Source of the DNA: Alcanivoracaceae bacterium
Lineage (GTDB): Bacteria > Pseudomonadota > Gammaproteobacteria > Pseudomonadales > Alcanivoracaceae
Direction: 5' to 3'
DNA length: 64,000 nucleotides
Assembly: GCA_029210325.1 (NCBI GenBank)
Contig: JARGPU010000004.1
Span: 62,001-126,000, forward strand
In this document: positions 35,873 to 45,140 of the stretch, one piece after another
How the letters are laid out: every line of letters starts with the position of its first letter
How positions within the stretch are numbered: the stretch's first letter is position 1
Made by a program: the position numbers and the translations under genes
Notes under the pieces: model-generated
The model's database searches: none
What the model saw: the letters and a program-made list of their open reading frames with translations, nothing else
Told to the model about the DNA's origin: nothing

Positions 35873-36217
35873 CTAGAACAGTTCTGCCCAGCGGGCCGGG
35901 TCAAAGCCGATCTCAAGGATACCATTGCCTTCAATGATCGGTCGCTTGATCAGCGACGGGTTTTGCAAGGCGGCAGTGATGGCGCCAGTGGCATCCATGC
36001 TGTTACGGGTCTCCTCTGGCAATTTTCGCCAGCTGGTGCCGCGGCGGTTGATCACGGTTTCCCAACCGAATGTCTTGATCCAGCGCTGCAGATCTTTTTC
36101 GTTGGCGCCGGCTTTTTTGTAATCGTGGAACTGCCAGTCCACTTTATGCTGGTCGAGCCAGACAAAGGACTTTTTCATGGTGTCGCAGGCTTTGATGCCA
36201 TAGATGGTGATGGTCAT
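35873..36217 (-). CDS. yffB: ArsC/Spx-family reductase-like protein (YffB)
   Basis: A 114-residue thioredoxin-fold protein with IYGIKACDTMKK (C11), NRRGTSWRKLP and NPSLIKRPIIE, which are the signatures of the YffB/ArsC family. Such proteins may be glutathione-dependent reductases; arsenate activity is unproven, and YffB lacks the usual ars operon context. The ATG at 36217 follows AGGAAG. It sits between dapC (14-bp gap) and dapD, a common gammaproteobacterial order. Confidence 0.93.
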   Translation of the reverse strand: MTITIYGIKACDTMKKSFVWLDQHKVDWQFHDYKKAGANEKDLQRWIKTFGWETVINRRGTSWRKLPEETRNSMDATGAITAALQNPSLIKRPIIEGNGILEIGFDPARWAELF

Positions 36218-36231
36218 AGCGCTTCCTGTAT

Positions 36232-37410
36232 TTACAGGGTTCCGACAAACTCGCGGATCCGTTTTGCTCCTTCGATGCACTCTTCCAAACTGGCCACCAG
36301 CGCCATGCGTACCCGGCCGGCACCGGGATTGAGCCCGTCAATTTCCCGGGACAGGTAACGTCCCGGTAGCACGGTGACGTTCTGTTGGCGCTTTAGTTCA
36401 AGGGCGAAGGTTTCGTCGCTGATGGCGGTTTTTGGCCATAGATAAAAGCCGGCATCCGGCATGGAGACATCCAGCACGCCGCCAAGAATTTCCAGTACAG
36501 CGTCGAACTTTTGCTGATATAGCACTCGGTTGTCGGCCGCATGGCGGTCGTCGTCCCAAGCCGCAATGCTGGCAATCTGGTGATGCATGGGCATGGCGCA
36601 TCCGTGGTAGGTGCGATAGCGCAAAAACTGACTCAGTACAGTGGCGTCGCCGGCAACAAATCCTGAGCGCATGCCGGGCAGGTTGGAGCGTTTCGACAGC
36701 GAATGAAATACCACGCAACGGCGGAAGTCATGTCGGCCTATGGCGGCGCAAGCCTGCAGCAGCCCCGGTGGAGGTGTGTCGCTGTAGATATCGGCATAGC
36801 ATTCGTCCGAGGCAATAACAAAGTCATAACGATCAGCCAGGTCAATCAGCTGACGCATTTGCTCGATCGACATCACTGCGCCGGTGGGGTTGCCAGGCGA
36901 GCATACATACAAAAGCTGACAACGCTGCCAGACAGACTCGGGTACCGCACTAAAGTCGGGCTGCAGGGCGCTGTGCTCAGTGCAGGGAAGGTAAACCGGT
37001 TCACCTCCAGCGAGCAGGGCGGCCCCTTCGTAGATCTGATAAAACGGATTGGGCATTAGCACCAGTGGCTGCTTGCTGTGATCCAGCACTGTCTGGGCGA
37101 AGGCAAACAGTGCTTCACGGGTGCCGTTGACGGGCAACACCTGACTATCGCAATCGACCTGCACGGCATAGCGACGCTGCAGCCAGTTGGCGATTGATTG
37201 GCGCAGCTCGACAATGCCGACGGTGGACGGATACTTGGCTAGCAGATCCGTATTACTGCTGATGATCTGCTGAACAAAAGCGGGTGCCGGGTGCTGTGGC
37301 TCGCCGATCGACAGGGCAATATGCGGCTTGTCCACCGGCACATGACCACTGAACAGCTTGGCCAGCTTCTCAAAAGGATAAGGATGCAGCAGATTCAAGT
37401 CCGGGTTCAT
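36232..37410 (-). CDS. dapC: Succinyldiaminopimelate aminotransferase
   Basis: A 392-residue PLP-dependent fold-type I aminotransferase that makes N-succinyl-diaminopimelate. SLSKRSNLPGMRSGF contains the Schiff-base lysine, NPTGAV and ASDECYAD are the cofactor-contact segments, and the C-terminal GRVRMALV arginine binds the substrate carboxylate. It overlaps glnD by 4 bp (ATGA) and is followed closely by yffB and dapD, a lysine-pathway operon. Confidence 0.93.
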   Translation of the reverse strand: MNPDLNLLHPYPFEKLAKLFSGHVPVDKPHIALSIGEPQHPAPAFVQQIISSNTDLLAKYPSTVGIVELRQSIANWLQRRYAVQVDCDSQVLPVNGTREALFAFAQTVLDHSKQPLVLMPNPFYQIYEGAALLAGGEPVYLPCTEHSALQPDFSAVPESVWQRCQLLYVCSPGNPTGAVMSIEQMRQLIDLADRYDFVIASDECYADIYSDTPPPGLLQACAAIGRHDFRRCVVFHSLSKRSNLPGMRSGFVAGDATVLSQFLRYRTYHGCAMPMHHQIASIAAWDDDRHAADNRVLYQQKFDAVLEILGGVLDVSMPDAGFYLWPKTAISDETFALELKRQQNVTVLPGRYLSREIDGLNPGAGRVRMALVASLEECIEGAKRIREFVGTL

Positions 37411-40082
37411 GCGGCGCCAGTTTCCTTAAGGTCGTCAAGTTCTTCTTTGATGTACTTCTGCAGGCTCTGGCAAAGCTCCGGATCAGAAACCGGCAGACCA
37501 TCGCGGCCGGTGACAAAGAATACGTCTTCGGCACGCTCACCAAGGGTGGCGATTCGAGCGTTCTGCACCAGCAGATTGAATTCAGCAAAAATACGTCCGA
37601 TGCGCGCCAGCAGGCCAGGGCGATCCAGCGTCTGGATATCAACCGTGGTGCGATCGTTGATGATGTCGTTGCTGATGACCACTTGGGTGGGCACGTTAAA
37701 GTGGCGATGGCGCCGAGGCATACGCCGCTGGAGAATATCCGGGAAACCGGCGGGGTCGCTTAGTGCCTCAGTCAGGTTTGTGCGAATCGCCTCAAGGCGC
37801 GGCCAGTCTTCACCAATGGGCGTTCCTTGCTCGTCCAGCACTACGTAGGTGTCCAGAGTAAAGCCGTCCGCTGAGGTGATAATGCGGGCATCAACGATGG
37901 TCAGGCCAAGCTGGTCGATGGCGCTTACCGTTGTGGCGAACAGGTTCTCGGTATCCGGGGTGTAGATAAAAAGCTGGGTGCCGCCTTCGAACTGAACGCC
38001 ACTGGATTCACGGGTCAGTACCAGAGGTGCTTTCGGGTCAGGCCGGTTAAGTATGGCTTCGGTGTGCCATGCGATGTCGGCGGCGTTTTCCCGCAGGAAG
38101 TACTCATCACCAATACCAGACCACAACTGTTCTATGGCACTGCGATCAATCTGTCTTTGCTCCAGTAACTTCAGCGCAGTATCACGAGTTTCATCAATCC
38201 AGTCCTGCTTATCCACCGGATTATTCAGGCCACGGCGCAGAGTGCGCCGGGTTTCCCGGTAAAGCTGACGTAGTAGCGAGGCACGCCAGGAATTCCACAG
38301 CTTAGGGTTGGTGGCATTGATGTCGGCAACGGTTAGGGTATACAGATAATCCAGATGCACCAGATCACCAACCTTGCCGGCAAATTCGTGGACCACGTCC
38401 GGGTCAGAAATGTCCTTGCGCTGAGCTGTGACTGACATCAACAAATGGTTCTGCACCATCCAGGCGACCAGTTTGGCATCCCAATTGGTCAGACCGTGGC
38501 GCTGACAAAAAGCTATCGCGTCGTCAGCGCCCAATGTGGAGTGATCACCACCACGACCTTTGGCAATATCGTGATACAGGCCGGCGATATATAGCAGCTC
38601 CGGCTTCGGCAATCGATAGAACACTTCGTGAGCCAGTGGCAGTTGTTCGCGGGCGCTGTCGTAGCGCATGCGGCGCATATGTTTGATCACCGTCAGTGTA
38701 TGGAAGTCGACGGTGTAAATATGGAAAAGGTCGTATTGCATCATGCCGATAATGCGACCGAACTCCGGCAGATACTGCCCTAATATGCCGTAGCGCTTCA
38801 TGCGTCTTAACTGGGTAAACAGGGCATGTGGAGAGCGTAGTAGCTCCATAAACAGGCTGGTGTTGCGTGAGTCGTGGCGGAAGGTGTCCTCGATCAGCTT
38901 GCGATTCTGAATCATTAGCCGGGTGGTAGGAGCCGCCACCCCTTTGATTTCCGGGTTCTGGCCAAGCAGGACAAAAGCCTCAATCAGCGCTGATGGGTAG
39001 CGCTGGAAGATATTTTCGTCGGTTACTTCAAGATAGCCGTTGCGAACTTGAAAGCGGCGGTTCAACTGCTGTATTGGATCGCTTTTTCCGGCACGCAGAA
39101 TTACTTCATCGAACAATTGCAGCAGTAATTCGTTCATTACCGAGATGGCTAATGCTACCCGGTAATAGTTTTTCATGGACTGCTCAACGGCCAGGTTGGC
39201 GGTGTTGTCTTTATGTCCCAGTCTGCCGGCAACCTGACGTTGATAATCAAACAGCAGGCGGTTCTCGTTACGGCCATTGATCTGATGCAACAGCCAGCGC
39301 AGCCGCCACAGATAGTCCTGACATTTGTTCAGGATTGAGTGTTCTTCGATGGTTAGAAAACCAACTTCAGCCAGGTCATCAAGACTTTCGGCGCCGAAGT
39401 GGCGTTTTGCTACCCAGGCAATAGTTTGCAGATCACGCAGCCCACCGGGGGCATTCTTCAGATCCGGCTCAAGGCTGTATTCGGTGTGGTTGAACTTGGC
39501 GTGGCGTGCCTCCTGCTCCTGACGCTTGGCCTCGAAGAACTGGTCCGATGGCCACATTTGCTGTGGTCCGGTGCGTTCGGCAAGGGTGGCGCGCAGACTG
39601 TCGTCACCAAACAGGGTTCGGGCTTCCATAATGTTCGTGGCAATGGTGATGTCATCGCGAGCCAGTGCCACGCATTCGTCCAGTGTGCGCACGCTATGAC
39701 CTATCTCCAGACCAATATCCCAGAGAAAGGCGATAAATTTTTCCAGATTGTCACAGGTTTCACGGCAGGGTTTAGCCGCCGACAGGATCATCAGGTCAAC
39801 GTCTGAGTGGGGATGCAGTTCGCCGCGACCATAGCCTCCAACCGCCACCAGTGCGCTGTTGCTGTCACGGTCAAGGGAGAAGAATCGCCAGGCGGCAGTC
39901 AATACTCCATCCACTAGTGTCGACCGAGCTGCTACCAGCTCGCGGATTGGTGTTTCGGCAAAGGCGTCGTCAAGCCGTTGCTGGCCGCTTAACAGGGTTT
40001 CCCGAGCGGCTTTGCCCGGATGGCTGGCGGCGCGCAGCAGTTCGGCTAACTGGTCTTCAGTGTGCAGCGGAGCGAGTGTCAC
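37407..40082 (-). CDS. glnD: [Protein-PII] uridylyltransferase/uridylyl-removing enzyme
   Basis: An 891-residue nitrogen sensor that uridylylates PII proteins under low glutamine and removes UMP when glutamine is high. The nucleotidyltransferase motif GGYGRGELHPHSDVD (82-96, catalytic D94 and D96), the HD hydrolase domain (LYHDIAKGRGGDHS) and two C-terminal ACT domains (about 705-780 and 815-891) are all present. The start is GTG at 40082 with GAGGG upstream. It lies 15 bp past map and overlaps dapC. Confidence 0.96.
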   Translation of the reverse strand: MTLAPLHTEDQLAELLRAASHPGKAARETLLSGQQRLDDAFAETPIRELVAARSTLVDGVLTAAWRFFSLDRDSNSALVAVGGYGRGELHPHSDVDLMILSAAKPCRETCDNLEKFIAFLWDIGLEIGHSVRTLDECVALARDDITIATNIMEARTLFGDDSLRATLAERTGPQQMWPSDQFFEAKRQEQEARHAKFNHTEYSLEPDLKNAPGGLRDLQTIAWVAKRHFGAESLDDLAEVGFLTIEEHSILNKCQDYLWRLRWLLHQINGRNENRLLFDYQRQVAGRLGHKDNTANLAVEQSMKNYYRVALAISVMNELLLQLFDEVILRAGKSDPIQQLNRRFQVRNGYLEVTDENIFQRYPSALIEAFVLLGQNPEIKGVAAPTTRLMIQNRKLIEDTFRHDSRNTSLFMELLRSPHALFTQLRRMKRYGILGQYLPEFGRIIGMMQYDLFHIYTVDFHTLTVIKHMRRMRYDSAREQLPLAHEVFYRLPKPELLYIAGLYHDIAKGRGGDHSTLGADDAIAFCQRHGLTNWDAKLVAWMVQNHLLMSVTAQRKDISDPDVVHEFAGKVGDLVHLDYLYTLTVADINATNPKLWNSWRASLLRQLYRETRRTLRRGLNNPVDKQDWIDETRDTALKLLEQRQIDRSAIEQLWSGIGDEYFLRENAADIAWHTEAILNRPDPKAPLVLTRESSGVQFEGGTQLFIYTPDTENLFATTVSAIDQLGLTIVDARIITSADGFTLDTYVVLDEQGTPIGEDWPRLEAIRTNLTEALSDPAGFPDILQRRMPRRHRHFNVPTQVVISNDIINDRTTVDIQTLDRPGLLARIGRIFAEFNLLVQNARIATLGERAEDVFFVTGRDGLPVSDPELCQSLQKYIKEELDDLKETGAA

Positions 40083-40097
40083 GGCGGTGCCCTCAGG

Positions 40098-40874
40098 TCA
40101 GGACAGATCAGTTTCTTCCTTGCGCAGGGTCAACACCTCAAAGCCGGTCTCGGTCACGACGATGGTGTGTTCCCACTGGGCAGAGAGCTTGTGATCCTTG
40201 GTCACTGCTGTCCAGCCATCTGGCAGCAATTTGGTGGCGGCTTTGCCGGCATTAATCATTGGCTCAATGGTAAACACCATGCCGGCCTTCAATTCCAGGC
40301 CAGTGCCGGGCTTGCCATAGTGCAGCACCTGTGGCTCTTCATGGAATACCTCGCCGATGCCATGACCGCAGTACTCACGCACCACCGAGAATCGCTCGGC
40401 TTCCGCAAGTTGCTGAATGGCGTGGCCGAGATCGCCCAGGCGAACGCCCGGTTTAACCATACGGATTGCCTGCACCATGCACTCGCGGGTGACGTCTATC
40501 AGGCGCCGGGCCATTGGACTGGCTTCGCCGACGACGAACATCTTTGAGGTATCCCCGTGCCAGCCATCCTTGATCACCGTGACGTCAATATTGACGATGT
40601 CGCCCTTTTTGAGAATTTTCTTCTCGCTGGGGATGCCATGGCAGACCACATGGTTGACCGAGGTGCAAATCGACTTGGGGAAGCCTTTATAGCCCAATGG
40701 CGCGGGAATGCCCCCCTGCTCATTGACAATATAGTCATGGCAAAGGCGATCCAGCTCCTCGGTGCTGACACCAGGGACAACGTGGTGGCCGATCATATCC
40801 AGCACCTCGCCGGCCAGCCGGCCAGCCACACGCATTTGGGCAATCTGTTCCGGGGTTTTCAGGGTGACAGTCAT
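40098..40874 (-). CDS. map: Methionine aminopeptidase
   Basis: A 258-residue type I enzyme removing the initiator methionine. With the ATG at 40874, the metal ligands fall at D97, D108, H171, E204 and E235 and the substrate histidine at H79, exactly as in E. coli Map; this supports the ATG over a TTG at 40886. A GGAG lies 14 bp upstream, longer than the usual spacing. It is head-to-head with rpsB, the common order. Confidence 0.97.
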   Translation of the reverse strand: MTVTLKTPEQIAQMRVAGRLAGEVLDMIGHHVVPGVSTEELDRLCHDYIVNEQGGIPAPLGYKGFPKSICTSVNHVVCHGIPSEKKILKKGDIVNIDVTVIKDGWHGDTSKMFVVGEASPMARRLIDVTRECMVQAIRMVKPGVRLGDLGHAIQQLAEAERFSVVREYCGHGIGEVFHEEPQVLHYGKPGTGLELKAGMVFTIEPMINAGKAATKLLPDGWTAVTKDHKLSAQWEHTIVVTETGFEVLTLRKEETDLS

Positions 40875-40968
40875 GGGATGGGGCAAGGCTCCAGCAAAAT
40901 CATCAGGTTACCGGCAGTCGAGGAGGGCAGGGCGGGGCTTGGGCGGGCCATTACGACAGATTTCCCGA

Positions 40969-40997
40969 TTGTTGCTGCGGGGTCGTTATGGTATAAA
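40969..40997 (+). promoter_or_regulatory. Strong promoter of rpsB-tsf
   Basis: TTGTTG (40969-40974), 17 bp, then TATAAA (40992-40997), followed by the GC-rich run GCGCGCGCC that would form a stringent-type discriminator. Transcription should begin near 41004, giving a leader of about 150 nt before rpsB. The architecture fits ribosomal promoters controlled by ppGpp. Confidence 0.75.
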
Positions 40998-41003
40998 GCG
41001 CGC

Positions 41004-41152
41004 GCCTTGCTGCTGACCGGACAGGCTGCGTAGTGTACCTGCTACGGAGCAGACAAGGGAAATCCACACATATTCCGACACAGACCTCCTGGGTGCCCTT
41101 ACGGGTTGGAGGCTGAGGGAATATGGAGGCCCAACCCGAAGGAGATACTTCA
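41004..41152 (+). promoter_or_regulatory. rpsB leader, likely S2 autoregulatory element
   Basis: CGGGTTGG (41102-41109) pairs perfectly with CCAACCCG (41131-41138), leaving a 21-nt loop containing GAGGGAATATGGAGG. The Shine-Dalgarno GAAGGAGA follows at once. Autoregulation of rpsB-tsf by S2 through a conserved leader is established for E. coli and relatives. The structure here fits that design; S2 binding itself is inferred. Confidence 0.7.
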
Positions 41153-41899
41153 ATGGCCAGTGTTAACATGCGTGACATGCTGAAGGCCGGTGTGCATTTC
41201 GGTCACCAGACCCGTTTCTGGAACCCGAAAATGAAGCCGTTCATCTTTGGCGCCCGTAACAAGATTCACATCATCAATCTGGAAAAAACCCTGCCGCTGT
41301 TCAACGACGCCCTGCAGTTCGTGAACAAGCTGGCCGCCAGCAATAACAAGGTGCTGTTTGTCGGTACCAAGCGTGCTGCCCAGAAGACCGTTAAAGAGCA
41401 AGCGACCCGTTGCGGCATGCCGTACGTTGATCATCGCTGGCTTGGTGGCATGCTGACCAACTGGAAGACTATTCGCCAGTCGATCAAGCGTTACCGTGAC
41501 CTGGAAGCTCAGTCCCAGGACGGCACCTTTGAAAAACTGACCAAAAAAGAAGCGCTGATGCGCGCCCGTGAGATGGACAAGCTAGAGCGCTCCATCGGCG
41601 GTATCAAGGATATGGGCGGCCTGCCGGATGCGTTGTTCGTGATTGACGTTGATCATGAAGACATCGCCATTCAGGAAGCGCGTAAGCTTGGTATTCCCGT
41701 TATTGCGGTTGTTGACTCCAACTCCAACCCGGACGGCGTTGACTATGTGATCCCGGGTAACGACGACGCTATCCGTGCCATCGAGTTGTACGTTACTGCA
41801 GTGGCTGATGCGATCCTTGAGGGTCGTGAGTATGCGGCCACCAATGCGCCGGCTGAAAAGGACGGATTCGTTGAAGTTGCTGACGAGTCTGCTGAGTAA
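41153..41899 (+). CDS. rpsB: 30S ribosomal protein S2
   Basis: A 248-residue small-subunit protein needed for mRNA docking and S1 binding. The start [19 protein letters not shown] and the [12 protein letters not shown] segment are diagnostic. The ATG at 41153 is chosen because GAAGGAGA lies 7 bp upstream; the longer frame from 41123 translates the leader stem. It is followed by tsf after a small hairpin. Confidence 0.99.
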   Translation: MASVNMRDMLKAGVHFGHQTRFWNPKMKPFIFGARNKIHIINLEKTLPLFNDALQFVNKLAASNNKVLFVGTKRAAQKTVKEQATRCGMPYVDHRWLGGMLTNWKTIRQSIKRYRDLEAQSQDGTFEKLTKKEALMRAREMDKLERSIGGIKDMGGLPDALFVIDVDHEDIAIQEARKLGIPVIAVVDSNSNPDGVDYVIPGNDDAIRAIELYVTAVADAILEGREYAATNAPAEKDGFVEVADESAE

Positions 41900-41912
41900 G
41901 CTCCGCCACGGA

Positions 41913-41931
41913 GCGGGGCCATAGGCCCCGC
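41913..41931 (+). terminator. Attenuator-like hairpin between rpsB and tsf
   Basis: GCGGGGCC (41913-41920) pairs with GGCCCCGC (41924-41931) around ATA, followed by TTCTGTTT. It could reduce read-through so that tsf is expressed below rpsB, or protect the rpsB mRNA end. Confidence 0.6.
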
Positions 41932-41970
41932 TTCTGTTTCAACACCCCTAATTCTCCAGCGAGGACAATC

Positions 41971-42852
41971 ATGGCTGCTGTAACCGCTGCAATGGTAAAA
42001 GAACTCCGTGAACGTACTGGTCTTGGCATGATGGAGTGCAAGAATGCACTCGTTGAAGCCGGTGCTGATATTGAAAAAGCGATTGATGATCTGCGCAAAT
42101 CCGGTCAGGCCAAAGCTGCCAAGAAAGCTGGTCGTACTGCTGCTGAAGGTGCAGTAGGTGTGGCGGTTAGCGCTGATGGCAAAACTGCCATTATGGTTGA
42201 GATCAATTCTGAAACCGATTTCGTTGCCCGTGACGAGAACTTCCTCGGCTTCGTTAGCAAAGTTGCTAACGCGGTGCTGGCCGCCGGTGAAACCGACGCT
42301 GCCAAAATCGCTGAGCTGCCGACTGCTGAAGGCCCGACTGTAGAAGTAACCCGTCAGGCGCTGGTGCAGAAAATCGGTGAGAACATCCAGGTTCGCCGCG
42401 CAGAGCTGTTGACTGCTGAAGGCGCTATCGGCGCTTATGTGCATGGTGGCAAAATCGGTGTTCTTGTTGCCCTGAACGGTGGTGATGACACGCTTGGCAA
42501 AGATGTGGCCATGCATGTCGCAGCTACTAACCCGATGGTAGTCAGCGGTGATCAAGTGCCTGCCGACGTTCTCGATAAAGAGAAAGAAATTATCCGTGCC
42601 CAGCCGGATATGGCTGGCAAGCCGGAAGAAATCGTTGAGAAAATGCTTGGTGGTCGAATCAGCAAGTTCCTTAAAGAAGTGAGCCTGCTGGATCAGCCGT
42701 TCGTGAAGAATCCGGATACCTCCGTTGGCAAGCTGGTGAAAGATGCTGGCGCGGAAGTGACGGGCTTCATTCGCCTGGTAGTTGGCGAAGGCATTGAGAA
42801 AGAAGAGACTGACTTCGCTGCCGAAGTAATGGCGCAGGTCAACAAGGGCTGA
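41971..42852 (+). CDS. tsf: Elongation factor Ts
   Basis: A 293-residue guanine-nucleotide exchange factor for EF-Tu. The N-terminal UBA-like domain has [15 protein letters not shown] and the core has the [12 protein letters not shown] motif that inserts into EF-Tu. Length and motifs match E. coli EF-Ts closely. The ribosome-binding site is GCGAGGA. It ends in a strong terminator, separating rpsB-tsf from pyrH. Confidence 0.99.
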   Translation: MAAVTAAMVKELRERTGLGMMECKNALVEAGADIEKAIDDLRKSGQAKAAKKAGRTAAEGAVGVAVSADGKTAIMVEINSETDFVARDENFLGFVSKVANAVLAAGETDAAKIAELPTAEGPTVEVTRQALVQKIGENIQVRRAELLTAEGAIGAYVHGGKIGVLVALNGGDDTLGKDVAMHVAATNPMVVSGDQVPADVLDKEKEIIRAQPDMAGKPEEIVEKMLGGRISKFLKEVSLLDQPFVKNPDTSVGKLVKDAGAEVTGFIRLVVGEGIEKEETDFAAEVMAQVNKG

Positions 42853-42873
42853 ACCTTGTTTTATAGTTCGGCT

Positions 42874-42906
42874 AAAAAGCCCCGTCAGCGACGGGGCTTT
42901 TTTTTG
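42874..42906 (+). terminator. Strong intrinsic terminator after tsf
   Basis: AAAAAGCCCCGTC (42874-42886) pairs with GACGGGGCTTTTT (42890-42902) around AGC and is followed by more T. This is a textbook Rho-independent terminator that works mainly on the plus strand and, through the A-run, partly on the minus. Confidence 0.95.
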
Positions 42907-42965
42907 GCCCAGTCACGCAAGTCACCCGCGAGTGAGTATGCTGCGTCCTGATTCTGCTGGCTGGC

Positions 42966-43505
42966 TCAGCGCGGCTGCTCGCGCTTCAGCTGGAAGAAGA
43001 ATGGCTGTGCCATGCCTTTCAGATCCATGATGCCAAGGACGGTATTGTCGTCGAGCTTGCGGAACACGTCGTTGATTGGAAGGTCGTCGTAGAGCATCGC
43101 TGCGCTGGTCTTGCCGCGATACTCGATCATGCGCAGGCGCGCTCGTGAGCGGTGAGTCTGCAGCAGTGGCATCATCAGCCGAAAAGCATTGCCCAGTGTG
43201 GTGCTGGTTGGGGTTGGCAGGCGATCCAGCAGGCCCATGGGCATCAGTGATGGGTTAAGCCGGTAGAGTTTGTTGCCCATGCCTCGAAACATCAGCGGAT
43301 CGACATTGTCGGCATCGGTGAAATTCTTGCCGTACCAGTGACAAGCCTCCAGTACTCCATCCAGAGGGTGGCCGGTGGCAAACCCGGCGCCCCGCCATTG
43401 GCCAAGCATGAAGTCGGTATCAATGGCATCGAGGCTGTCGTACAGGGCCAGTGCCTGTGTGCAGGTCAGTGGGCCTTGATTCAGTGTCTTTGCAAAAGCC
43501 GTCAT
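42966..43505 (-). CDS. DUF4334/GXWXG domain protein
   Basis: A 179-residue protein. The N-terminal half carries GQWRG near 35-39, the GXWXG motif, together with HWYGKNF, and the C-terminal half (about 105-175) has RARLRMIEYRGKTSAAMLYDD and PINDVFRKLDDNTVLG, typical of DUF4334. No function is established. It is alone on the minus strand between tsf and pyrH, which are usually adjacent, so it is probably an insertion into the conserved order. Confidence 0.85.
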   Translation of the reverse strand: MTAFAKTLNQGPLTCTQALALYDSLDAIDTDFMLGQWRGAGFATGHPLDGVLEACHWYGKNFTDADNVDPLMFRGMGNKLYRLNPSLMPMGLLDRLPTPTSTTLGNAFRLMMPLLQTHRSRARLRMIEYRGKTSAAMLYDDLPINDVFRKLDDNTVLGIMDLKGMAQPFFFQLKREQPR

Positions 43506-43682
43506 GGGGGCTCCGGGGCTAAATGGCTGAGGCGCAGATACTAGGGGCTGTGCCGGTGCGGTTAAATGACGGGACGGGGAGCGGTTTGGTCAGTCCTTGC
43601 CCGGCCAAGGGCCGGTCAGCAAGGCGATTGCGGGTCAAGCGTCACTTTTTTGTAGTCCGGGCGGCACAGTCGCCACACATCC

Positions 43683-43691
43683 TGTTAGAAT
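43683..43691 (+). promoter_or_regulatory. Extended -10 promoter for pyrH-frr-uppS...
   Basis: TGTTAGAAT is a TGn extended -10 that would start transcription near 43698, about 33 nt before pyrH. Because the tsf terminator and a reverse gene isolate pyrH from upstream transcription, a promoter is expected in this gap. Confidence 0.5.
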
Positions 43692-43730
43692 CCGCAGCCA
43701 ATTGCACCCTCAGCCTTCGGAGACCGAATC

Positions 43731-44465
43731 ATGGCCGGAACCAGCGACCGTTCCCCCCGTTACAACCGGATTCTGCTGAAACTGAGTGGTGAAGCGCTGG
43801 CCGGTGAAGAAGGCTTCGGCATCGACCCCAAAGTGCTGGATGCCATGGCCATAGAGATTGGTCAGCTGGTCGGTATCGGAGTGCAGGTTGGTCTGGTGAT
43901 CGGCGGTGGCAACCTGTTCCGCGGCGCCGCTCTGCAGGCATCCGGCCTTGATCGAGTAGCTGGTGATCATATGGGCATGCTGGCCACGGTGATGAATGGT
44001 CTGGCGCTGCGTGATGCACTGGAGCGCTCCAACATCCGTACCCGTCTGATGTCAGCCATTCCGATGAGTGGCGTGGTCGAGCATTACGATCACCGCAACG
44101 CCATTCGCTACCTGAAGAACGGTGAAGTGGTGGTGTTCTGTGCCGGCACGGGCAATCCGTTTTTTACCACTGATTCAGCAGCTTGTCTGCGTGGTATTGA
44201 GATCAATGCCGATGTGGTGCTTAAGGCCACCAAGGTCGACGGAGTATTCGACTCGGACCCGGAAAAAAATCCAAAGGCGATTAAATATGATCGCCTCAGC
44301 TACGACGAAGTACTGGCCCGTAAGCTGGGTGTCATGGATCTTACGGCCATCTGCCTGGTACGTGATCACAGCATGCCGCTGCGGGTATTCAACATGAACA
44401 AGAAAGGCGCGCTGCTAAACCTGATGTTGGGGGGCAGCGAGGGCACTTTGGTGGAATCCGCCTGA
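43731..44465 (+). CDS. pyrH: UMP kinase
   Basis: A 244-residue bacterial UMP kinase of the amino-acid kinase fold, converting UMP to [15 protein letters not shown] near 15-26 and GGGNLFRG near 60-67 bind phosphates, [13 protein letters not shown] binds UMP, and the enzyme is a GTP-activated hexamer in known cases. It starts the envelope superoperon that runs to dnaE. The ribosome-binding site CGGAGAC lies upstream. Confidence 0.98.
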   Translation: MAGTSDRSPRYNRILLKLSGEALAGEEGFGIDPKVLDAMAIEIGQLVGIGVQVGLVIGGGNLFRGAALQASGLDRVAGDHMGMLATVMNGLALRDALERSNIRTRLMSAIPMSGVVEHYDHRNAIRYLKNGEVVVFCAGTGNPFFTTDSAACLRGIEINADVVLKATKVDGVFDSDPEKNPKAIKYDRLSYDEVLARKLGVMDLTAICLVRDHSMPLRVFNMNKKGALLNLMLGGSEGTLVESA

Positions 44466-44517
44466 TGGCGATTGTGGTAGCAACTGCGACGATGATAGTG
44501 AATGTGAGGAACGATCA

Positions 44518-45075
44518 ATGATCGATGACATCAAGAAAGATGCCGAAGTGCGGATGAAAAAGAGTCTTGAATCTCTGGATACCGCGTTTAATAAAGTGCG
44601 CACCGGCCGCGCCAGCCCGAGCTTGCTGGATGGTTTGTCGGTGTCTTACTACGGTGCGGATACGCCACTGCGTCAGGCGGCAAACGTGTCCGTCGAAGAT
44701 GGGCGTACGCTGGTTATTACCGCCTTTGACAAGAGTCTGATCCCGGCCATCGAAAAGGTTATTATGGCGTCGGATCTTGGCCTCAATCCTTCCACTGCGG
44801 GCTCCGTGATTCGCCTTATTTTGCCCGCGCTGACGGAAGAGACTCGTAAAAATCTGGTTAAGGTGGTGCGCAGTGAGGCGGAAAACGCTCGGGTTGCCAT
44901 TCGCAATATCCGCCGTGATGCCAACACTCATATCAAGGATCTGCTGAAAGAAAAGGAAGTGTCCGAAGACGACGAGCGTCGTGGAGAGGAACAGATTCAG
45001 CAGCTCACCGACCGCTTTGTCGGCGAAGTCGACAAGTTGCTCAAAGAAAAGGAAGAGGAGCTGATGACGGTCTGA
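44518..45075 (+). CDS. frr: Ribosome recycling factor
   Basis: A 185-residue tRNA-mimic that splits post-termination ribosomes together with EF-G. The start [20 protein letters not shown], the [13 protein letters not shown] segment and the C-terminal helical region ending [10 protein letters not shown] are typical. The length is exactly that of E. coli RRF. It is followed by an attenuator-like hairpin. Confidence 0.98.
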   Translation: MIDDIKKDAEVRMKKSLESLDTAFNKVRTGRASPSLLDGLSVSYYGADTPLRQAANVSVEDGRTLVITAFDKSLIPAIEKVIMASDLGLNPSTAGSVIRLILPALTEETRKNLVKVVRSEAENARVAIRNIRRDANTHIKDLLKEKEVSEDDERRGEEQIQQLTDRFVGEVDKLLKEKEEELMTV

Positions 45076-45099
45076 GGACCGTCGCAGCAATATCAGCCG

Positions 45100-45129
45100 A
45101 CGGACCGCAGCGCGGTCCGTTCCTGTTTT
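45100..45129 (+). terminator. Attenuator-like hairpin between frr and uppS
   Basis: ACGGACCGC (45100-45108) pairs with GCGGTCCGT (45112-45120) around AGC, followed by TCCTGTTTT. It has the shape of an intrinsic terminator, yet essential genes follow with no obvious promoter in the short gap, so partial termination is more likely than complete stop. Confidence 0.6.
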
Positions 45130-45140
45130 GGGGCGTACTC

